Part shown: piece by piece, positions 27,842 to 38,336 of the stretch
Position numbering within the stretch: the stretch's first letter is position 1
How the letters are laid out: every line of letters starts with the position of its first letter
From: Gammaproteobacteria bacterium
Lineage (GTDB): Bacteria > Pseudomonadota > Gammaproteobacteria > Ga0077536
Length of the DNA stretch: 64,000 bases
Assembly (NCBI GenBank): GCA_021773835.1
Contig: JAJFJQ010000028.1
Span: forward strand, 558,001-622,000
Direction of reading: 5' to 3'
The notes under the pieces: generated by a model
Database searches by the model: none
What the model was told of the DNA's origin: nothing
The model's input: the letters and a program-made list of their open reading frames with translations, nothing else
Position numbers and translations under genes: made by a program

Positions 27842-29017
27842 TTAGGCGGCACGTTGTTCTAAAATTTCTACAGCTGGTAGGGTCTTGCCCTCCAGAAACT
27901 CGAGGAACGCTCCGCCTCCGGTTGAGATATACGATATTCGATCGGCGACGTTGAACTTCACGATAGCGGCAATCGTGTCACCGCCACCGGCGATCGAATA
28001 CGCGGTCGAGTCCGCTATTGCTTTCGCCAGAATTTTCGTCCCTTCGGCAAACTGATCAAATTCAAACACCCCGAGCGGCCCATTCCAAACGATCGTTTGA
28101 GCTTGGTCGAGTATCTCGGCAAAAGCGTTGGCAGTTTCAGGTCCAACATCCATGATCATGTCGTCCGGATTCACCGAACCGGCGGCCACGATCCGAGCTT
28201 CGGTGCCGGCATCGAAGGCCTTCCCGCATACGAGATCGGTTGGCATTGGAATACCGCCACCGTCGAGTAGTCGCTTCGCGGTCGGCACCATATCTGTTTC
28301 ACAAAGGGAGTTGCCGATCTCGAATCCCGCGGCTTGCAAAAATGTGTTCGCAATTCCGCCACCGACGATTAATTGATCGACCTTGGTTGTGAGCGATTCC
28401 AGCAATGCCAGTTTTGTTGACACCTTCGCGCCACCTACAACGGCGACCACGGGGTGTGCGGGATCACGCAGGGCTGTTGCTAATGCGTCGAGTTCCGCGC
28501 TGAGCAAGGGACCCGCACAGGCAATCGGGGCGAACTGCGCGATACCGTAAGTCGAGGCCTGGGCTCGATGTGCCGTGGCAAAGGCGTCGTTAACAAAAAC
28601 GTCGGCCAATGCCGCCAATCTGCGCGCTAGATTCTCCTCATTTGCCTTCTCGCCCTTTAGGAAACGTACGTTTTCACACATCACAATACCGCCGTCGCGC
28701 TGCTCGATACCTCCCATCCAATCGAACTCGAAACGAACGGGCCTATTCAGCAGATCGGCCAAGGCATGCGCGACTGGTTCAAGGGAGAAACGCGGATCAA
28801 ATTCTCCTTCTGTCGGTCGGCCTAAGTGGGACAGCAGCATGACGCGCCCGCCAGCCGCAACGGCAGCTTCAATTGTCGGTATTGCCGCGCGCAGACGCGT
28901 ATCGTCGCTAATGACGCCGTGTTCCATCGGTACATTGAAGTCTTCGCGGATAACGACTCGTTTGCCGCCAAGCGCGACCTCAGACATTTTTAGCATTGGC
29001 GCCTGGCTCCAATCCAA
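27842..29017 (-). CDS. pgk: Phosphoglycerate kinase
   Basis: A 391-residue enzyme transferring phosphate from 1,3-bisphosphoglycerate to ADP. The signature [18 protein letters not shown] and the hinge/ATP region [17 protein letters not shown] are present, as is the C-terminal [11 protein letters not shown]. It follows gap by 16 bases. Length and motifs are normal. Confidence 0.97.
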   Translation of the reverse strand: MDWSQAPMLKMSEVALGGKRVVIREDFNVPMEHGVISDDTRLRAAIPTIEAAVAAGGRVMLLSHLGRPTEGEFDPRFSLEPVAHALADLLNRPVRFEFDWMGGIEQRDGGIVMCENVRFLKGEKANEENLARRLAALADVFVNDAFATAHRAQASTYGIAQFAPIACAGPLLSAELDALATALRDPAHPVVAVVGGAKVSTKLALLESLTTKVDQLIVGGGIANTFLQAAGFEIGNSLCETDMVPTAKRLLDGGGIPMPTDLVCGKAFDAGTEARIVAAGSVNPDDMIMDVGPETANAFAEILDQAQTIVWNGPLGVFEFDQFAEGTKILAKAIADSTAYSIAGGGDTIAAIVKFNVADRISYISTGGGAFLEFLEGKTLPAVEILEQRAA

Positions 29018-29033
29018 TGATCGGACATCGACG

Positions 29034-30050
29034 CTATTTTCCGGCGTTCATTAGCGCGATCGTCGTATCGAGCATGCGATTCGAAAAGCCCCATTCATTG
29101 TCGTACCACGACAATACTTTCACGGTCGTGCCCGCGATGACCTTAGTCTGAGAGGATTCAAAGATCGAAGATGCTGGGTTGTGATTGAAGTCTATGGACA
29201 CCAATGGCTCCGCGTTGTATTCGAGTATCCCTTTTAGTTCACCCGCAGACGCATCGCGCATTATTTGGCTAATTTCATCGACATCGGTATCGCGCGCCGC
29301 GCAAAACGTGAGATCTACTAGCGAGACGTTAATCGTCGGTACACGCACTGCGTAACCGTCCAGTAATCCGTCTAATTCGGGTAGCACCAGGCCGACCGCC
29401 GCTGCCGCGCCAGTTTTCGTTGGGATCATTGACTGGGTGGCTGAGCGTGCACGGCGAAGATCACTATGGAAGACGTCGGTCAGTACCTGGTCGTTAGTGT
29501 AGGCATGGATTGTCGTCATGATTCCTGACTTGATACCGATCTTCTCATGCAATGGTTTGACCAGCGGTGCAAGACAATTGGTGGTACACGACGCATTCGA
29601 AATAATTTGATCTGATGATTTAAGCACCGTGTGATTGACGCCGTAGACAATCGTCGCGTCGATATCTTTGCCCGCGGGTGCCGAGATCACGACTTTTTTC
29701 GCGCCTGCGTCGAGGTGTGCTTGAGATTTTTCGCGGCTGGCGAAAAACCCAGTGGACTCGTGTACGACATCAACCCCAAGGTCATCCCAGGGCAATTTTG
29801 AAGGGTCACGCTCGCTGCAGACCTCAATTCGGTCGCCGTTGACGAACATTGCTCCGTCCTTCACTTCAACTGTGCCCGGAAATGGGCCATGGGCAGAATC
29901 GTAACGAGTGAGATGGGCGTTGGTATCCGCGTCTCCCAGATCATTCACCGCGACAATTTGTACTTCGTTTGTACGATTGGCTTCGTAAAGTGAGCGAAGC
30001 ACATTACGACCTATGCGGCCGTATCCATTGATCCCAACTCTGATGGTCAT
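29034..30050 (-). CDS. gap: Glyceraldehyde-3-phosphate dehydrogenase
   Basis: A 338-residue NAD(P)-dependent dehydrogenase. The dinucleotide fold begins [15 protein letters not shown], the catalytic cysteine is in [13 protein letters not shown], and the C-terminal [12 protein letters not shown] is typical. The aspartate or other residue that fixes coenzyme choice was not resolved, so NAD versus NADP use is open. It lies between tkt and pgk, a carbon-metabolism unit used in glycolysis, gluconeogenesis or a Calvin cycle. Confidence 0.96.
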   Translation of the reverse strand: MTIRVGINGYGRIGRNVLRSLYEANRTNEVQIVAVNDLGDADTNAHLTRYDSAHGPFPGTVEVKDGAMFVNGDRIEVCSERDPSKLPWDDLGVDVVHESTGFFASREKSQAHLDAGAKKVVISAPAGKDIDATIVYGVNHTVLKSSDQIISNASCTTNCLAPLVKPLHEKIGIKSGIMTTIHAYTNDQVLTDVFHSDLRRARSATQSMIPTKTGAAAAVGLVLPELDGLLDGYAVRVPTINVSLVDLTFCAARDTDVDEISQIMRDASAGELKGILEYNAEPLVSIDFNHNPASSIFESSQTKVIAGTTVKVLSWYDNEWGFSNRMLDTTIALMNAGK

Positions 30051-30106
30051 CCGTTTTTCTCCTAACCGGTATTGACGAAAATAGTACGTTTAACGATATC
30101 GTAATT

Positions 30107-30123
30107 TTCCAGCCTTGCTGGAA
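30107..30123 (-). terminator. Hairpin directly after tkt
   Basis: On the minus strand TTCCAGC AAG GCTGGAA is a perfect 7-bp stem with a 3-base loop starting at the base after the tkt stop, followed by AAAATTACG. The T tract is weak, so it may attenuate or protect the message between tkt and gap and need not end it fully. Confidence 0.4.
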
Positions 30124-32172
30124 CTAATTTGCGGTGTCACGCAGGTAGGTCGTCACCCTGCGCAGAATGTGATCGTTGGTCAGCTTAAAGTGCTCATACA
30201 GGTCGGCCGCGGGTGCGGAAGCGCCGAAATCATCCAGTCCGATGACACAACCGTCGAGACCGACATATTTGTACCAGCCATCGCGGGAACCCGCTTCAAT
30301 CGCAATACGTCGTCGAATCGCCCAGGGTAGTACTGCCTCGGCATAATCGGCATCTTGTCGTTCGAAGGTATCAACACTCGGCATTGATACGACTCGGATC
30401 GATGACCCTTGCGCGTTTAGGGACTTGGCCGCTGACATTGCGAGTTCGACTTCCGATCCCGTCGCAATTATCACCGCATCTGCTGCGCCCTCGGGTTCCA
30501 GTAAGACATAGGCGCCACGTGAGATCGCGCGAAGCTGCTCATCGTTGCGTTGCTGCATGGGTAGGCCTTGACGGGTCAGCAATAGGCACGTCGGTCCGTG
30601 GCGTCTTTCGACCGCCGCGCACCAAGCCGCGGCGGTTTCGGCGCCGTCGCAGGGGCGCCATACAGACATACGTGGGATCAGACGCAAAGATGCCGCGTGC
30701 TCGATCGGTTGGTGGGTCGGTCCATCTTCGCCGAGGCCGATCGAATCATGGGTATAAACATAAATAACGCCGACGCCCATCAAGGCGGACATGCGCACAG
30801 CGTTACGCGCGTAGTCAGAGAAAACTAAAAATGTACCGCCGTAGGGAATGAAGCCACCGTGCAGCACAATACCGTTCATGATGGCGCTCATGGCGAATTC
30901 ACGTACGCCGTAATTGATGTAGTTGCCCGCACCGTCTGTGAGAGAGAGCGCCTTGCTGCCGCTCCAGTTGGTGTTGTTCGATTCGGAAAGATCTGCCGAG
31001 CCACCGATCAACTCCGGTAGCACCGGCCCAATGTTTTCAAGAACAAGCTGTGACGCTTTGCGAGTCGCTTGTTTTGCATCATTTGATTGCATTTCCCGGA
31101 CGCAGTTACTCGCAATCGCCTGCCAGTTGCTAGGCAAGTCCCCGTGGGTTCGTCGTTCGAATTCCATTGCGAGCTCGGGGTGTGCCTCGCGGTATTGCAC
31201 CAGCAGACGTTGCCAATCTGCTTCGGCCTCGACACCAGCCTCAGTTGCATTCCACGCGCTTGCAATCGGTGCCGGGATCTCGAACGGTGAGTACGGCCAA
31301 TTAAGCGCCGCACGTGCCGCCGCCACTTCATCTTGCCCAAGCGCAGCGCCGTGGGAAGCGGCAGTCCCCTGTTTGTTCGGTGCACCGTATCCAATTACCG
31401 TACGGCAACAAATGAGAGTGGGTCGTGAACTGTCGGCCTTTGCGGTCTCCAATGCCGCGCTGATCGCCGACGAGTCGTGTCCATCGATATCATTGATGAC
31501 ATGCCACCCATAGGCGGCAAAGCGGGCTGGGGTATCGTCCGTGAACCAACCTTCAACAGCACCGTCGATCGAAATCTGATTGTCATCATAAATCACAATC
31601 AGCTTGCCCAAACCGAGGGTTCCGGCGATTGAGCAGGCTTCGTGAGAAATACCTTCCATTAAACATCCGTCACCGACACAGGCGTAGGTGTGGTGATCCA
31701 CGATCGAGAAACCATCTCGGTTGAATTCTGCCGCCAAACTGCGCTCGGCAACGGCCATGCCGACCGCGTTGGCTAGTCCTTGGCCAAGGGGACCGGTCGT
31801 TGTCTCAACCCCCGGGGTGTGGGCATATTCGGGATGTCCGGCGGTCGCGGAATCGAGTTGGCGAAACCGCTTTAGCTCCTCAATCGACAGGTCATAACCG
31901 CTGAGGTGCAGTAGTGCGTACAACAGCATCGAGCCGTGACCATTGGACAGCACGAAACGGTCCCGGTTGAGCCAGGTTGGATTGTCGGGATTGTGACGCA
32001 GGAAGTCTCGCCACAAGACTTCTGCGATATCGGCCATCCCCATCGGTGCGCCGGGGTGCCCGGAATTTGCAGCCTGCACGGCATCCATGCTCAAGGCTCG
32101 GATTGCATTCGCCATTTCTCGACGGGTCACCGCAAGGTCGTTGGCAGCTGCCAATGGCACCGGTTCGCTCAT
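30124..32172 (-). CDS. tkt: Transketolase
   Basis: A 682-residue thiamine-diphosphate enzyme moving two-carbon units between sugar phosphates. It has [21 protein letters not shown] at the N-terminus (first catalytic histidine region), the ThDP motif [18 protein letters not shown], and the pyrimidine-domain stretch [20 protein letters not shown] use the ATG at 32172, which has GAGGTAG seven bases upstream; the frame stays open another 27 codons but without conserved residues. It is the first gene of the tkt-gap-pgk-pyk run. Confidence 0.97.
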   Translation of the reverse strand: MSEPVPLAAANDLAVTRREMANAIRALSMDAVQAANSGHPGAPMGMADIAEVLWRDFLRHNPDNPTWLNRDRFVLSNGHGSMLLYALLHLSGYDLSIEELKRFRQLDSATAGHPEYAHTPGVETTTGPLGQGLANAVGMAVAERSLAAEFNRDGFSIVDHHTYACVGDGCLMEGISHEACSIAGTLGLGKLIVIYDDNQISIDGAVEGWFTDDTPARFAAYGWHVINDIDGHDSSAISAALETAKADSSRPTLICCRTVIGYGAPNKQGTAASHGAALGQDEVAAARAALNWPYSPFEIPAPIASAWNATEAGVEAEADWQRLLVQYREAHPELAMEFERRTHGDLPSNWQAIASNCVREMQSNDAKQATRKASQLVLENIGPVLPELIGGSADLSESNNTNWSGSKALSLTDGAGNYINYGVREFAMSAIMNGIVLHGGFIPYGGTFLVFSDYARNAVRMSALMGVGVIYVYTHDSIGLGEDGPTHQPIEHAASLRLIPRMSVWRPCDGAETAAAWCAAVERRHGPTCLLLTRQGLPMQQRNDEQLRAISRGAYVLLEPEGAADAVIIATGSEVELAMSAAKSLNAQGSSIRVVSMPSVDTFERQDADYAEAVLPWAIRRRIAIEAGSRDGWYKYVGLDGCVIGLDDFGASAPAADLYEHFKLTNDHILRRVTTYLRDTAN

Positions 32173-32877
32173 AATGTCTACCTCGGTAAGTGAGTCTTTT
32201 TTAATGCACTGGTCGCCATTGCTTGCGCTTGGCGATCCCGTTTCTGTACCCAATCGGAGCGGCGCCCAGCAGCTACGGATCGCGGAAATCTGATGGAGCC
32301 GGGGACCCTATTGTCGCCCCTTCAGCCGGCCGGAATTGACCGCTGCTTGCCGACGTAGAACTGCAAAGTTCTCCGAACCTGGGCAAAGCGACGCAAAACG
32401 GGCGTTTTCTCCCAGCGGACAGCGAATTTCTGCGCTGCACTAGTGCATCATCACCAAGTATGCGGGGAACCGGACAGGCGCGTGCATTTTAGCCTGGTGC
32501 GGTCGGTGGCAAAAGCCCAAACGACGACAAAGCGTCGTTAGGATCTAGTGTTGTGTGTTGAATTAGCCCGATTGCGGAGAGTTTTGAGTGGCAACGACTG
32601 GGATCCGGTGCCGCGCGGCGCAAGTCATCATCGTCCGTGGTCGGTGCTTATATCGACCCCGAGTGGTCCCAATGTAATCCACAGGATGGAATTTCGGGCG
32701 GATCAATATCTAATATAGAACATTAGGTATATGCCCTATTCTATTAAGAAAACACATGATTTTTGTTATATGATGTGGGTTAGAGAAGTCCGTGCTTAGG
32801 GTTTTCATCGGTCCTGGTGCGGCCGAGACCGGCGCGGATGGCAAGCGATTAGGACATTCTAGAACAAGGTCACAGAT
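32173..32877. promoter_or_regulatory. Long divergent intergenic region tkt / metF
   Basis: No credible gene lies in these 705 bases. The middle holds a perfect 7-bp hairpin (AACGACG at 32520-32526, CGTCGTT at 32533-32539) and a nested inverted repeat around 32385-32420 (CTGGG...CCCAG enclosing AAAACGGGCGTTTT). The last 180 bases before metF are markedly AT-rich (about 32700-32770) and are the likely metF promoter. I looked for SAH and SAM riboswitch cores before metF and did not find them. Confidence 0.35.
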
Positions 32878-33768
32878 ATGTCGGCAGACAAACAGAAACC
32901 CAATTTCAGCTTTGAATTTTTTCCGCCGCGTAGTGCCGAAGCACAAGGTAAGTTCGAACTCACCCGCGACAGGCTATCGGCGCTGAAACCAAATTTTTTC
33001 TCGGTAACCTTCGGCGCCGGTGGTGGTACTCGTGAACTGACGCTGGAAACCGTGATGGCGATAACCAAGGCCACCGGCATAGATGCCGCGCCACATATCT
33101 CTTGCATCGGATTCCCAATAGACAATATTCGCGCTGTCTTACGCGAGTACCTGGACAACGGGATCAAGCGCGTTGTCGCTTTACGCGGAGATTTGCCATC
33201 GGGGACGACGGGGGTTGGCGAGTTGCGTTACGCCAATGAATTGGTCGAGTTCATCCGCCAAGAAACCGGGTCGGCGTTTCATATAGAGGTCGCGGCCTAT
33301 CCTGAATTTCACCCACAATCCGCCACCGCAGCTGACGATTTACAGAACTTCAAGCGTAAAGTCGATGCCGGCGCCGATAGTGCTATCACGCAATATTTCT
33401 ACAATCCAGATGCGTACTTTCGATTTGTTGACAGTGCCTTGAGCATTGGTATCGACATCCCGATCGTTCCTGGGATCATGCCGATCATCAACTACACGCA
33501 ATTGATGCGCTTTTCTGAAATGTGCGGGGCCGAGATCCCACGTTGGATCGTACGGCGGCTGCGAGATTTCGGTGATGACCGAGCCTCGATCCGGGCATTC
33601 GGGATCGATGTCACGACCGAATTATGTCGGCGGTTGCTCGAACAAGGCGTTCCCGGCCTGCATTTCTACAGCATGAATCAATACGAGGCGTCTGAGGCGA
33701 TCTGGCGCAACCTAGGTATTGATACACCGGATAGTGAGATCCGTAGTGGTAAGCCTGCAGACGAATAA
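32878..33768 (+). CDS. metF: 5,10-methylenetetrahydrofolate reductase
   Basis: A 296-residue FAD enzyme reducing methylene-THF to methyl-THF for methionine synthesis. The start FSFEFFPPRSAEAQGKFE, the segment FSVTFGAGGGTRELT and the later SAITQYFYNPDAYFRFVD are diagnostic. An AAGG site lies seven bases before the ATG. The end overlaps the likely start of the response-regulator gene by about 23 bases, which may be coincidental coupling because the functions are unrelated. Confidence 0.97.
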   Translation: MSADKQKPNFSFEFFPPRSAEAQGKFELTRDRLSALKPNFFSVTFGAGGGTRELTLETVMAITKATGIDAAPHISCIGFPIDNIRAVLREYLDNGIKRVVALRGDLPSGTTGVGELRYANELVEFIRQETGSAFHIEVAAYPEFHPQSATAADDLQNFKRKVDAGADSAITQYFYNPDAYFRFVDSALSIGIDIPIVPGIMPIINYTQLMRFSEMCGAEIPRWIVRRLRDFGDDRASIRAFGIDVTTELCRRLLEQGVPGLHFYSMNQYEASEAIWRNLGIDTPDSEIRSGKPADE

Positions 33769-35203
33769 CAGTGATCCTGTCTCTGGCGACTCGACCTTGC
33801 CGGGATTGATACTGGTTGACGATGACCCGTTGATCGTCGAGTCATTGAGTTTTGTACTTGGGATCGATTTCAACGTTTTAACCGCAAGCACGCGACACGC
33901 CGCAAAAACCTTGTTGCAAGGTCTCCCAGAGATGCCGGCCTTGGCCCTCATAGATCTCGGCCTTCCACCAGATCCCCACGCGCCCGACGAGGGTTTCGCG
34001 CTCATCACGGAATTGCTCGCGTTTAATCGTGCCATGAAAATTCTAGTGTTGTCGGGACAGAGTGACCGCAGCAATATCCAGCACGCCTTAACCTTGGGCG
34101 CGGTAGATTTCGTGCCGAAACCGTGCGATGCAGATCTATTGCGCGCACGCCTAAACCATCAGTTGTTGATCCTCGGTGCTGAGCAAACAGAGGCCATACC
34201 ATACGGCGTCAAGGAGGAGGTCTTGCTCGGCGATAGCCTTGTGATGCAGGCCTTACGCGACTCCTTGGCGCAGTTTGCGAACACCCCTTTCCCGGTACTT
34301 ATTGAGGGCGAGTCTGGTTGTGGGAAGGAGTTGGTCGCGCAATGTCTACATCGTGAAAGTGCCCGCGCCGATGAACCCTTGTTGACGATCAACTGTGCCG
34401 CGTTTACCGCGGATCTACTTGAAGCGCAGTTATTCGGTCACGCAAAAGGCGCATATACCGGCGCCGAACAGGCACGCTCGGGCTTTTTCGAAGACGCGAC
34501 CAACGGCACACTGTTTTTGGACGAAGTAGGCGAAATGCCGCTCGAACTGCAAACGAAATTTCTACGGGTTTTAGAAAATGGCGAATACTATCGTCTCGGA
34601 GAAACTCGCGCACGGCACTCGAACGCACGTATTGTTGCCGCGACGAATAGAGAGCTGCGCGAAGCCGTACGCACGGGAGATTTCCGCCAAGATCTCTTTC
34701 ATCGCTTGAGCGTTCTATCGATCAGCGTGCCACCTTTGCGCAGCCGTGGCCGCGATTGGAAATTACTGGTCAACCATTTCCACCAACTCTATGCGGGTAC
34801 GATAAAGCCATTCACGCTTAGTGATGCAGCGGAACAGTTACTTGATGAATACGCTTTCCCAGGCAATGTGCGCGAACTCCGCAATATTGTGATCCGGATC
34901 GGAGCGCAGCATCCCGATGGGGAAGTTGGGGTCGACGAGCTTCGGGCGGAGCTTGAACCGGAAGTCGCGCCCGAGGCCAAGCGAGCAGGAGAGCCTGACG
35001 ACGACGAACTGGTCGTACAGCAACTTTCTCGTTCAGGCTTTCAGCTCGACGACGAAGTCGCGTCTCTTGAACGAAGATTTATTAATGTTGCGCTGAGAAT
35101 GTGCAACGGCAATCTGAGCAAAGCTGCACGCTTGTTGGGGGTCAACAGGACAACGCTTTACAGCAAAGTTTCGCGACTAGGCCTCGATACAGATGAAAAT
35201 TGA
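33746..35203 (+). CDS. Sigma-54-dependent response regulator, PrsR/PilR-like
   Basis: About 485 residues in three domains. The receiver (residues 15-140) has LVDDDPLI, the phosphoacceptor in LIDLGLPPDPHAPDEGFA, and KP. The spaced LGLPPDP...EGFA insert is typical of PrsR of PEP-CTERM systems. The AAA+ domain has Walker A GESGCGKE, GAYTGA in place of the usual sigma-54 contact GAFTGA, and Walker B TLFLDEVGEM. A Fis-type HTH ends it (NLSKAARLLGVNRTTLYSKV). GTG at 33746 is my preferred start; other GTG and TTG codons lie within 27 bases upstream, inside metF. It lies directly before mshM, so it probably controls the pilus genes together with the kinase at 48421-50136. Confidence 0.88.
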   Translation: MVSLQTNNSDPVSGDSTLPGLILVDDDPLIVESLSFVLGIDFNVLTASTRHAAKTLLQGLPEMPALALIDLGLPPDPHAPDEGFALITELLAFNRAMKILVLSGQSDRSNIQHALTLGAVDFVPKPCDADLLRARLNHQLLILGAEQTEAIPYGVKEEVLLGDSLVMQALRDSLAQFANTPFPVLIEGESGCGKELVAQCLHRESARADEPLLTINCAAFTADLLEAQLFGHAKGAYTGAEQARSGFFEDATNGTLFLDEVGEMPLELQTKFLRVLENGEYYRLGETRARHSNARIVAATNRELREAVRTGDFRQDLFHRLSVLSISVPPLRSRGRDWKLLVNHFHQLYAGTIKPFTLSDAAEQLLDEYAFPGNVRELRNIVIRIGAQHPDGEVGVDELRAELEPEVAPEAKRAGEPDDDELVVQQLSRSGFQLDDEVASLERRFINVALRMCNGNLSKAARLLGVNRTTLYSKVSRLGLDTDEN

Positions 35204-35256
35204 ATCCCCCCAACCGGCGTAAGTTGATGCGCATTTCATAAACGGCGAGTAGAAAA

Positions 35257-36483
35257 ATGTATACGCAATATTTCGGGCTTAATAAAGCACCTTTTAAGAT
35301 CACTCCGGACCCAGAGTTTTTCTTTTCGGGCGGCAATCGTGGCGCAGTACTCGAAGCACTTTTGTATGCGGTGGCCCGTGGTGAAGGGATCGTAAAAGTT
35401 GTCGGTGAAGTGGGCAGTGGTAAAACCATGTTGTGCAGAATGCTTGAACGCGAGCTGCCGGAAAACTGTGAAATCGTCTACCTCGCAAATCCCCGTTTAT
35501 CACCAGAAGAAATTCTGCAAGCCATAGCGATTGAACTACATCTCGATGTTGCGAAGGACGCGAGTAAGATTGAAGTAATGCGCTTGTTGCACGCGTATCT
35601 ACTCGAGAAACATGCGAACAATCGTTCCGTTGTTATGTTCATCGAAGAAGCCCAAGGGATGGATCTTGAGACGCTCGAAGAGATCCGCATGTTGAGTAAC
35701 CTCGAGACGACGCAAGATAAATTGCTTCAAATCGTGTTGTTCGGGCAGCCGGAACTGAACGAGAAATTGCGCGCACACGAAATCCGACAATTGAAAGAAC
35801 GTATCACCTACGCGTTCGATCTTAGCCCGTTGAACCGCGCAGAAATTCGTGACTACCTAAATACGCGCATCCGCACCAGCGGATTCCGTGGTAATGACTT
35901 GTTCAGTGCCAGTGCAATCCGCGCCTTGGAGCGACGCTCGGGTGGGCTATTGCGCCGCATCAACATCCTCGCGGATAAAGCACTACTGGCCGCATTTTCG
36001 CGCGGCGATCGCTTGGTTAAACCGGCACACATAAAAATGGCGGCCAAAGATAGTGAGTTCGACGCAGGGGCGCGATTTGCGCCGGCCTTCGTCGCTGCGG
36101 GGGTAATCGGTGCGGCCGTTTTGGTCGCTGCGACGTGGTGGGTCAGCCAACTCGCGGGTCCGAATGGTTCGAATCACGCAATTGGACAAGCCACAGACGT
36201 TCCGTCGATCGCTGCCAAGACGGTTGGTGCGGCCACTAATGAAGATTCACCAGGCGAAACCGATTTGGAAACTTTAGAAGTTAATAGCGTCAATTTGGCC
36301 GAAATTAGCGACAGTATCGCCGAAGGTGGTGATATTGCGCTAAACCGCAAAGAGCCCGTCGAGGCGCCCTCGAACCCACCGATATCGGCGCTATTCGCAG
36401 CCTCCATGATCTCGCTCGACGATCTGGAGCCTGATACCTCACCGGCGCTCACCGCGGAAACCCTGGTCGAACTGTTCGAATAG
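35257..36483 (+). CDS. mshM: MSHA biogenesis ATPase MshM (ExeA-like)
   Basis: A 408-residue AAA+ protein. The start MYTQYFGLNKAPFKITPDP, Walker A GEVGSGKTMLCRML and Walker B VMFIEEAQGM are typical of the MshM/ExeA group. These proteins help place or assemble the secretin in the cell wall. A membrane helix near residues 273-294 (VAAGVIGAAVLVAATWWV) is followed by a low-complexity periplasmic tail; no peptidoglycan-binding domain is seen. It opens the MSHA-like gene run. Confidence 0.88.
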   Translation: MYTQYFGLNKAPFKITPDPEFFFSGGNRGAVLEALLYAVARGEGIVKVVGEVGSGKTMLCRMLERELPENCEIVYLANPRLSPEEILQAIAIELHLDVAKDASKIEVMRLLHAYLLEKHANNRSVVMFIEEAQGMDLETLEEIRMLSNLETTQDKLLQIVLFGQPELNEKLRAHEIRQLKERITYAFDLSPLNRAEIRDYLNTRIRTSGFRGNDLFSASAIRALERRSGGLLRRINILADKALLAAFSRGDRLVKPAHIKMAAKDSEFDAGARFAPAFVAAGVIGAAVLVAATWWVSQLAGPNGSNHAIGQATDVPSIAAKTVGAATNEDSPGETDLETLEVNSVNLAEISDSIAEGGDIALNRKEPVEAPSNPPISALFAASMISLDDLEPDTSPALTAETLVELFE

Positions 36484-36540
36484 AACCGATATTGACGCGT
36501 CCTTGGCTATATTTCTGACCGGTCCATATCAACTCGATAG

Positions 36541-36642
36541 CACAATTTTTCCTAATTAATTTAATGGTTTGCAATATACATATAATCTGTTATCTTAGGT
36601 ATTATATGAGCGAATAATCGCCTAACTACGGTGTAACGGAGA
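36541..36642 (+). promoter_or_regulatory. AT-rich promoter candidate before mshL
   Basis: The 159-base gap between mshM and mshL is strongly AT-rich in its second half and contains a perfect -10 hexamer TATAAT at 36581-36586. The -35 is not convincing. A GGAG element lies almost at the mshL ATG. An internal promoter for mshL onward is likely but unproven. Confidence 0.4.
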
Positions 36643-38310
36643 ATGACAAAGACCTTCCTCAGTGTGGTGGCTTGTAGCGTCCTTTGGGGATGTGCCGAGA
36701 TGCGGCCACCCACTGATCGACCGGACGTTGCCGGCCATACCGGGCATGTGAGTCAAACGGTTGTTAGTACCGAGCCGGATATCCCCGGGGTCGTTCAACA
36801 AACACCATTCATTCCACCGCCAGAGCCGGCGCCGGAAAGCGAACGTTACACAGTTGTCGTAAACAACGTCCCAGTCCGCGAACTCTTATTCGCCTTGGCC
36901 CGCGACGCCGAAGTCAACGTCGACATACACCCGACGATCGAAGGCGAGGTTACGCTCAACGCTATTGACCAAACGCTAACCGAGATCCTTGACCGTATTG
37001 CACGTCAGGTTGACTTACGCTACGAAATATTCGGCAACACCGTGATGATTTCCGCGGATATTCCGTACTTTCGTAGCTATGAAGTCGGCTACGTAAATCT
37101 TTCAAGGGAGGTAGAAACGAACGTGAACGTTGCAGTGAAAGTTGCAACGACAGGTGAAGGTGGCGCGCAGGACGGTAGTAGCGGTGGCGGTGGTGGCTCC
37201 GGTTCGGGTGATGGCGACAACACATCCTCTACCCGCTTAACTGCGACGACCTACAATCGATTTTGGCAAACGCTAAATACGAACATCTTATCGATACTCG
37301 GGGAAGGTGAGGACGCCAACGACAACCAATCCTCTGAAAACGTGATCGTGAATGCCGAATCCGGGATCATCAATATCAAAGCAACGGCTAAGCAGCACGA
37401 GCTCATTCAAGGCTTCATCGATCGCGTTTTAACGAATGCACGGCGACAAGTAATGATCGAGGCGACGATTGTAGAAGTGACCTTGAACGACCAATACCAA
37501 GCGGGGGTCGATTGGCGAGTACTAACGGGCGCGGCCAAATCCGGCCTTGGCGCGAACGCCGATCTCCTAGGCGGCGTGACTGAAGGCATTATCGACAACG
37601 CCATATCGTCGTTCGTGTTCGGATATACCACCGATCCAGCAAGCCCCGGACGGTTAATCGATGTCACCGTACGTTTGTTGCGTGAATTCGGCGATACCCA
37701 AGTTTTATCGAGTCCTCGCCTGATGGCCCTAAATAATCAAACTGCGATGTTGAAAGTCGTTGAAGAACTCGTGTATTTCACGATCGAGGTCACCGATAAA
37801 GACGGTACCAATAATGCCCAAGGGCGGACGATCATCGAGTCTGAAGTGCACTCTGTGCCGGTCGGCTTGGTGATGGCTGTAACACCCCAGATATCTGAGA
37901 ACTCTGAGATTACGTTGACCATAAGGCCGACGATTTCACAAAGAATTGGCGATGCGGTCGATCCCGGCACGCAGCTTGCGGCACAATTTCTCCAGGGTGC
38001 AAATGTGACTAATACGGTACCGATTATCCGTGTGCGCGAAATGGAATCAGTACTACGTCTGGTTAACGGACAGATTGCGGTTTTGGGTGGCTTGATGCAG
38101 GACGATATTCAAACAGCAGATAGGTCCATACCTGGGCTATCCAAACTACCGGGAATAGGCGATCTCTTTAGCGTCGAAGAGACTTCGACGAGGAAAACAG
38201 AACTGGTTATTTTTCTACGACCCATCGTAGTCGACGATCCAAATCTGGAAACCGACCTTAAGGGCTATGAGCAGTTCTTGAGCACTAACACCGCAACTCC
38301 GGTCTACTAA
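36643..38310 (+). CDS. mshL: MSHA-type pilus secretin MshL
   Basis: A 555-residue secretin forming the outer-membrane pore. The signal peptide ends in the lipobox VLWGC (cysteine about residue 17), so it is a lipoprotein. An N-terminal STN/secretin-short domain (VVVNNVPVRELLFALARDAEV) is followed by an N1-like domain, with a Gly/Ser/Asp-rich linker around residues 166-192. The C-terminal beta-barrel carries VLSSPRLMALNNQTAMLKV and the late RLVNGQIAVLGGLMQDD. Its neighbours mshM, mshN and mshE confirm the system. Confidence 0.92.
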   Translation: MTKTFLSVVACSVLWGCAEMRPPTDRPDVAGHTGHVSQTVVSTEPDIPGVVQQTPFIPPPEPAPESERYTVVVNNVPVRELLFALARDAEVNVDIHPTIEGEVTLNAIDQTLTEILDRIARQVDLRYEIFGNTVMISADIPYFRSYEVGYVNLSREVETNVNVAVKVATTGEGGAQDGSSGGGGGSGSGDGDNTSSTRLTATTYNRFWQTLNTNILSILGEGEDANDNQSSENVIVNAESGIINIKATAKQHELIQGFIDRVLTNARRQVMIEATIVEVTLNDQYQAGVDWRVLTGAAKSGLGANADLLGGVTEGIIDNAISSFVFGYTTDPASPGRLIDVTVRLLREFGDTQVLSSPRLMALNNQTAMLKVVEELVYFTIEVTDKDGTNNAQGRTIIESEVHSVPVGLVMAVTPQISENSEITLTIRPTISQRIGDAVDPGTQLAAQFLQGANVTNTVPIIRVREMESVLRLVNGQIAVLGGLMQDDIQTADRSIPGLSKLPGIGDLFSVEETSTRKTELVIFLRPIVVDDPNLETDLKGYEQFLSTNTATPVY

Positions 38311-38336
38311 ATCGGTCGTCGGTCGGAGCGAGCCCA

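Noticed and set aside
32370-32430. GGCAAAGC followed by GACGCAAAAC, like the cores of a cyclic di-GMP-I riboswitch
   Set aside because: The two elements are directly adjacent, leaving no room for the hairpin that must separate them, and the downstream receptor stem is absent.
32700-32877. Possible SAH or SAM riboswitch before metF
   Set aside because: None of the conserved core segments of these riboswitches could be found; the region is AT-rich promoter-like DNA.
35200-35256. Sigma-54-like GG/GC pair before mshM
   Set aside because: The spacing between GG and GC is eleven bases, one too many for a functional site.
36500-36530. Second sigma-54-like site (TTGGCTATATTTCTGA) before mshL
   Set aside because: The -12 element reads GA instead of GC, so the essential dinucleotide is missing.
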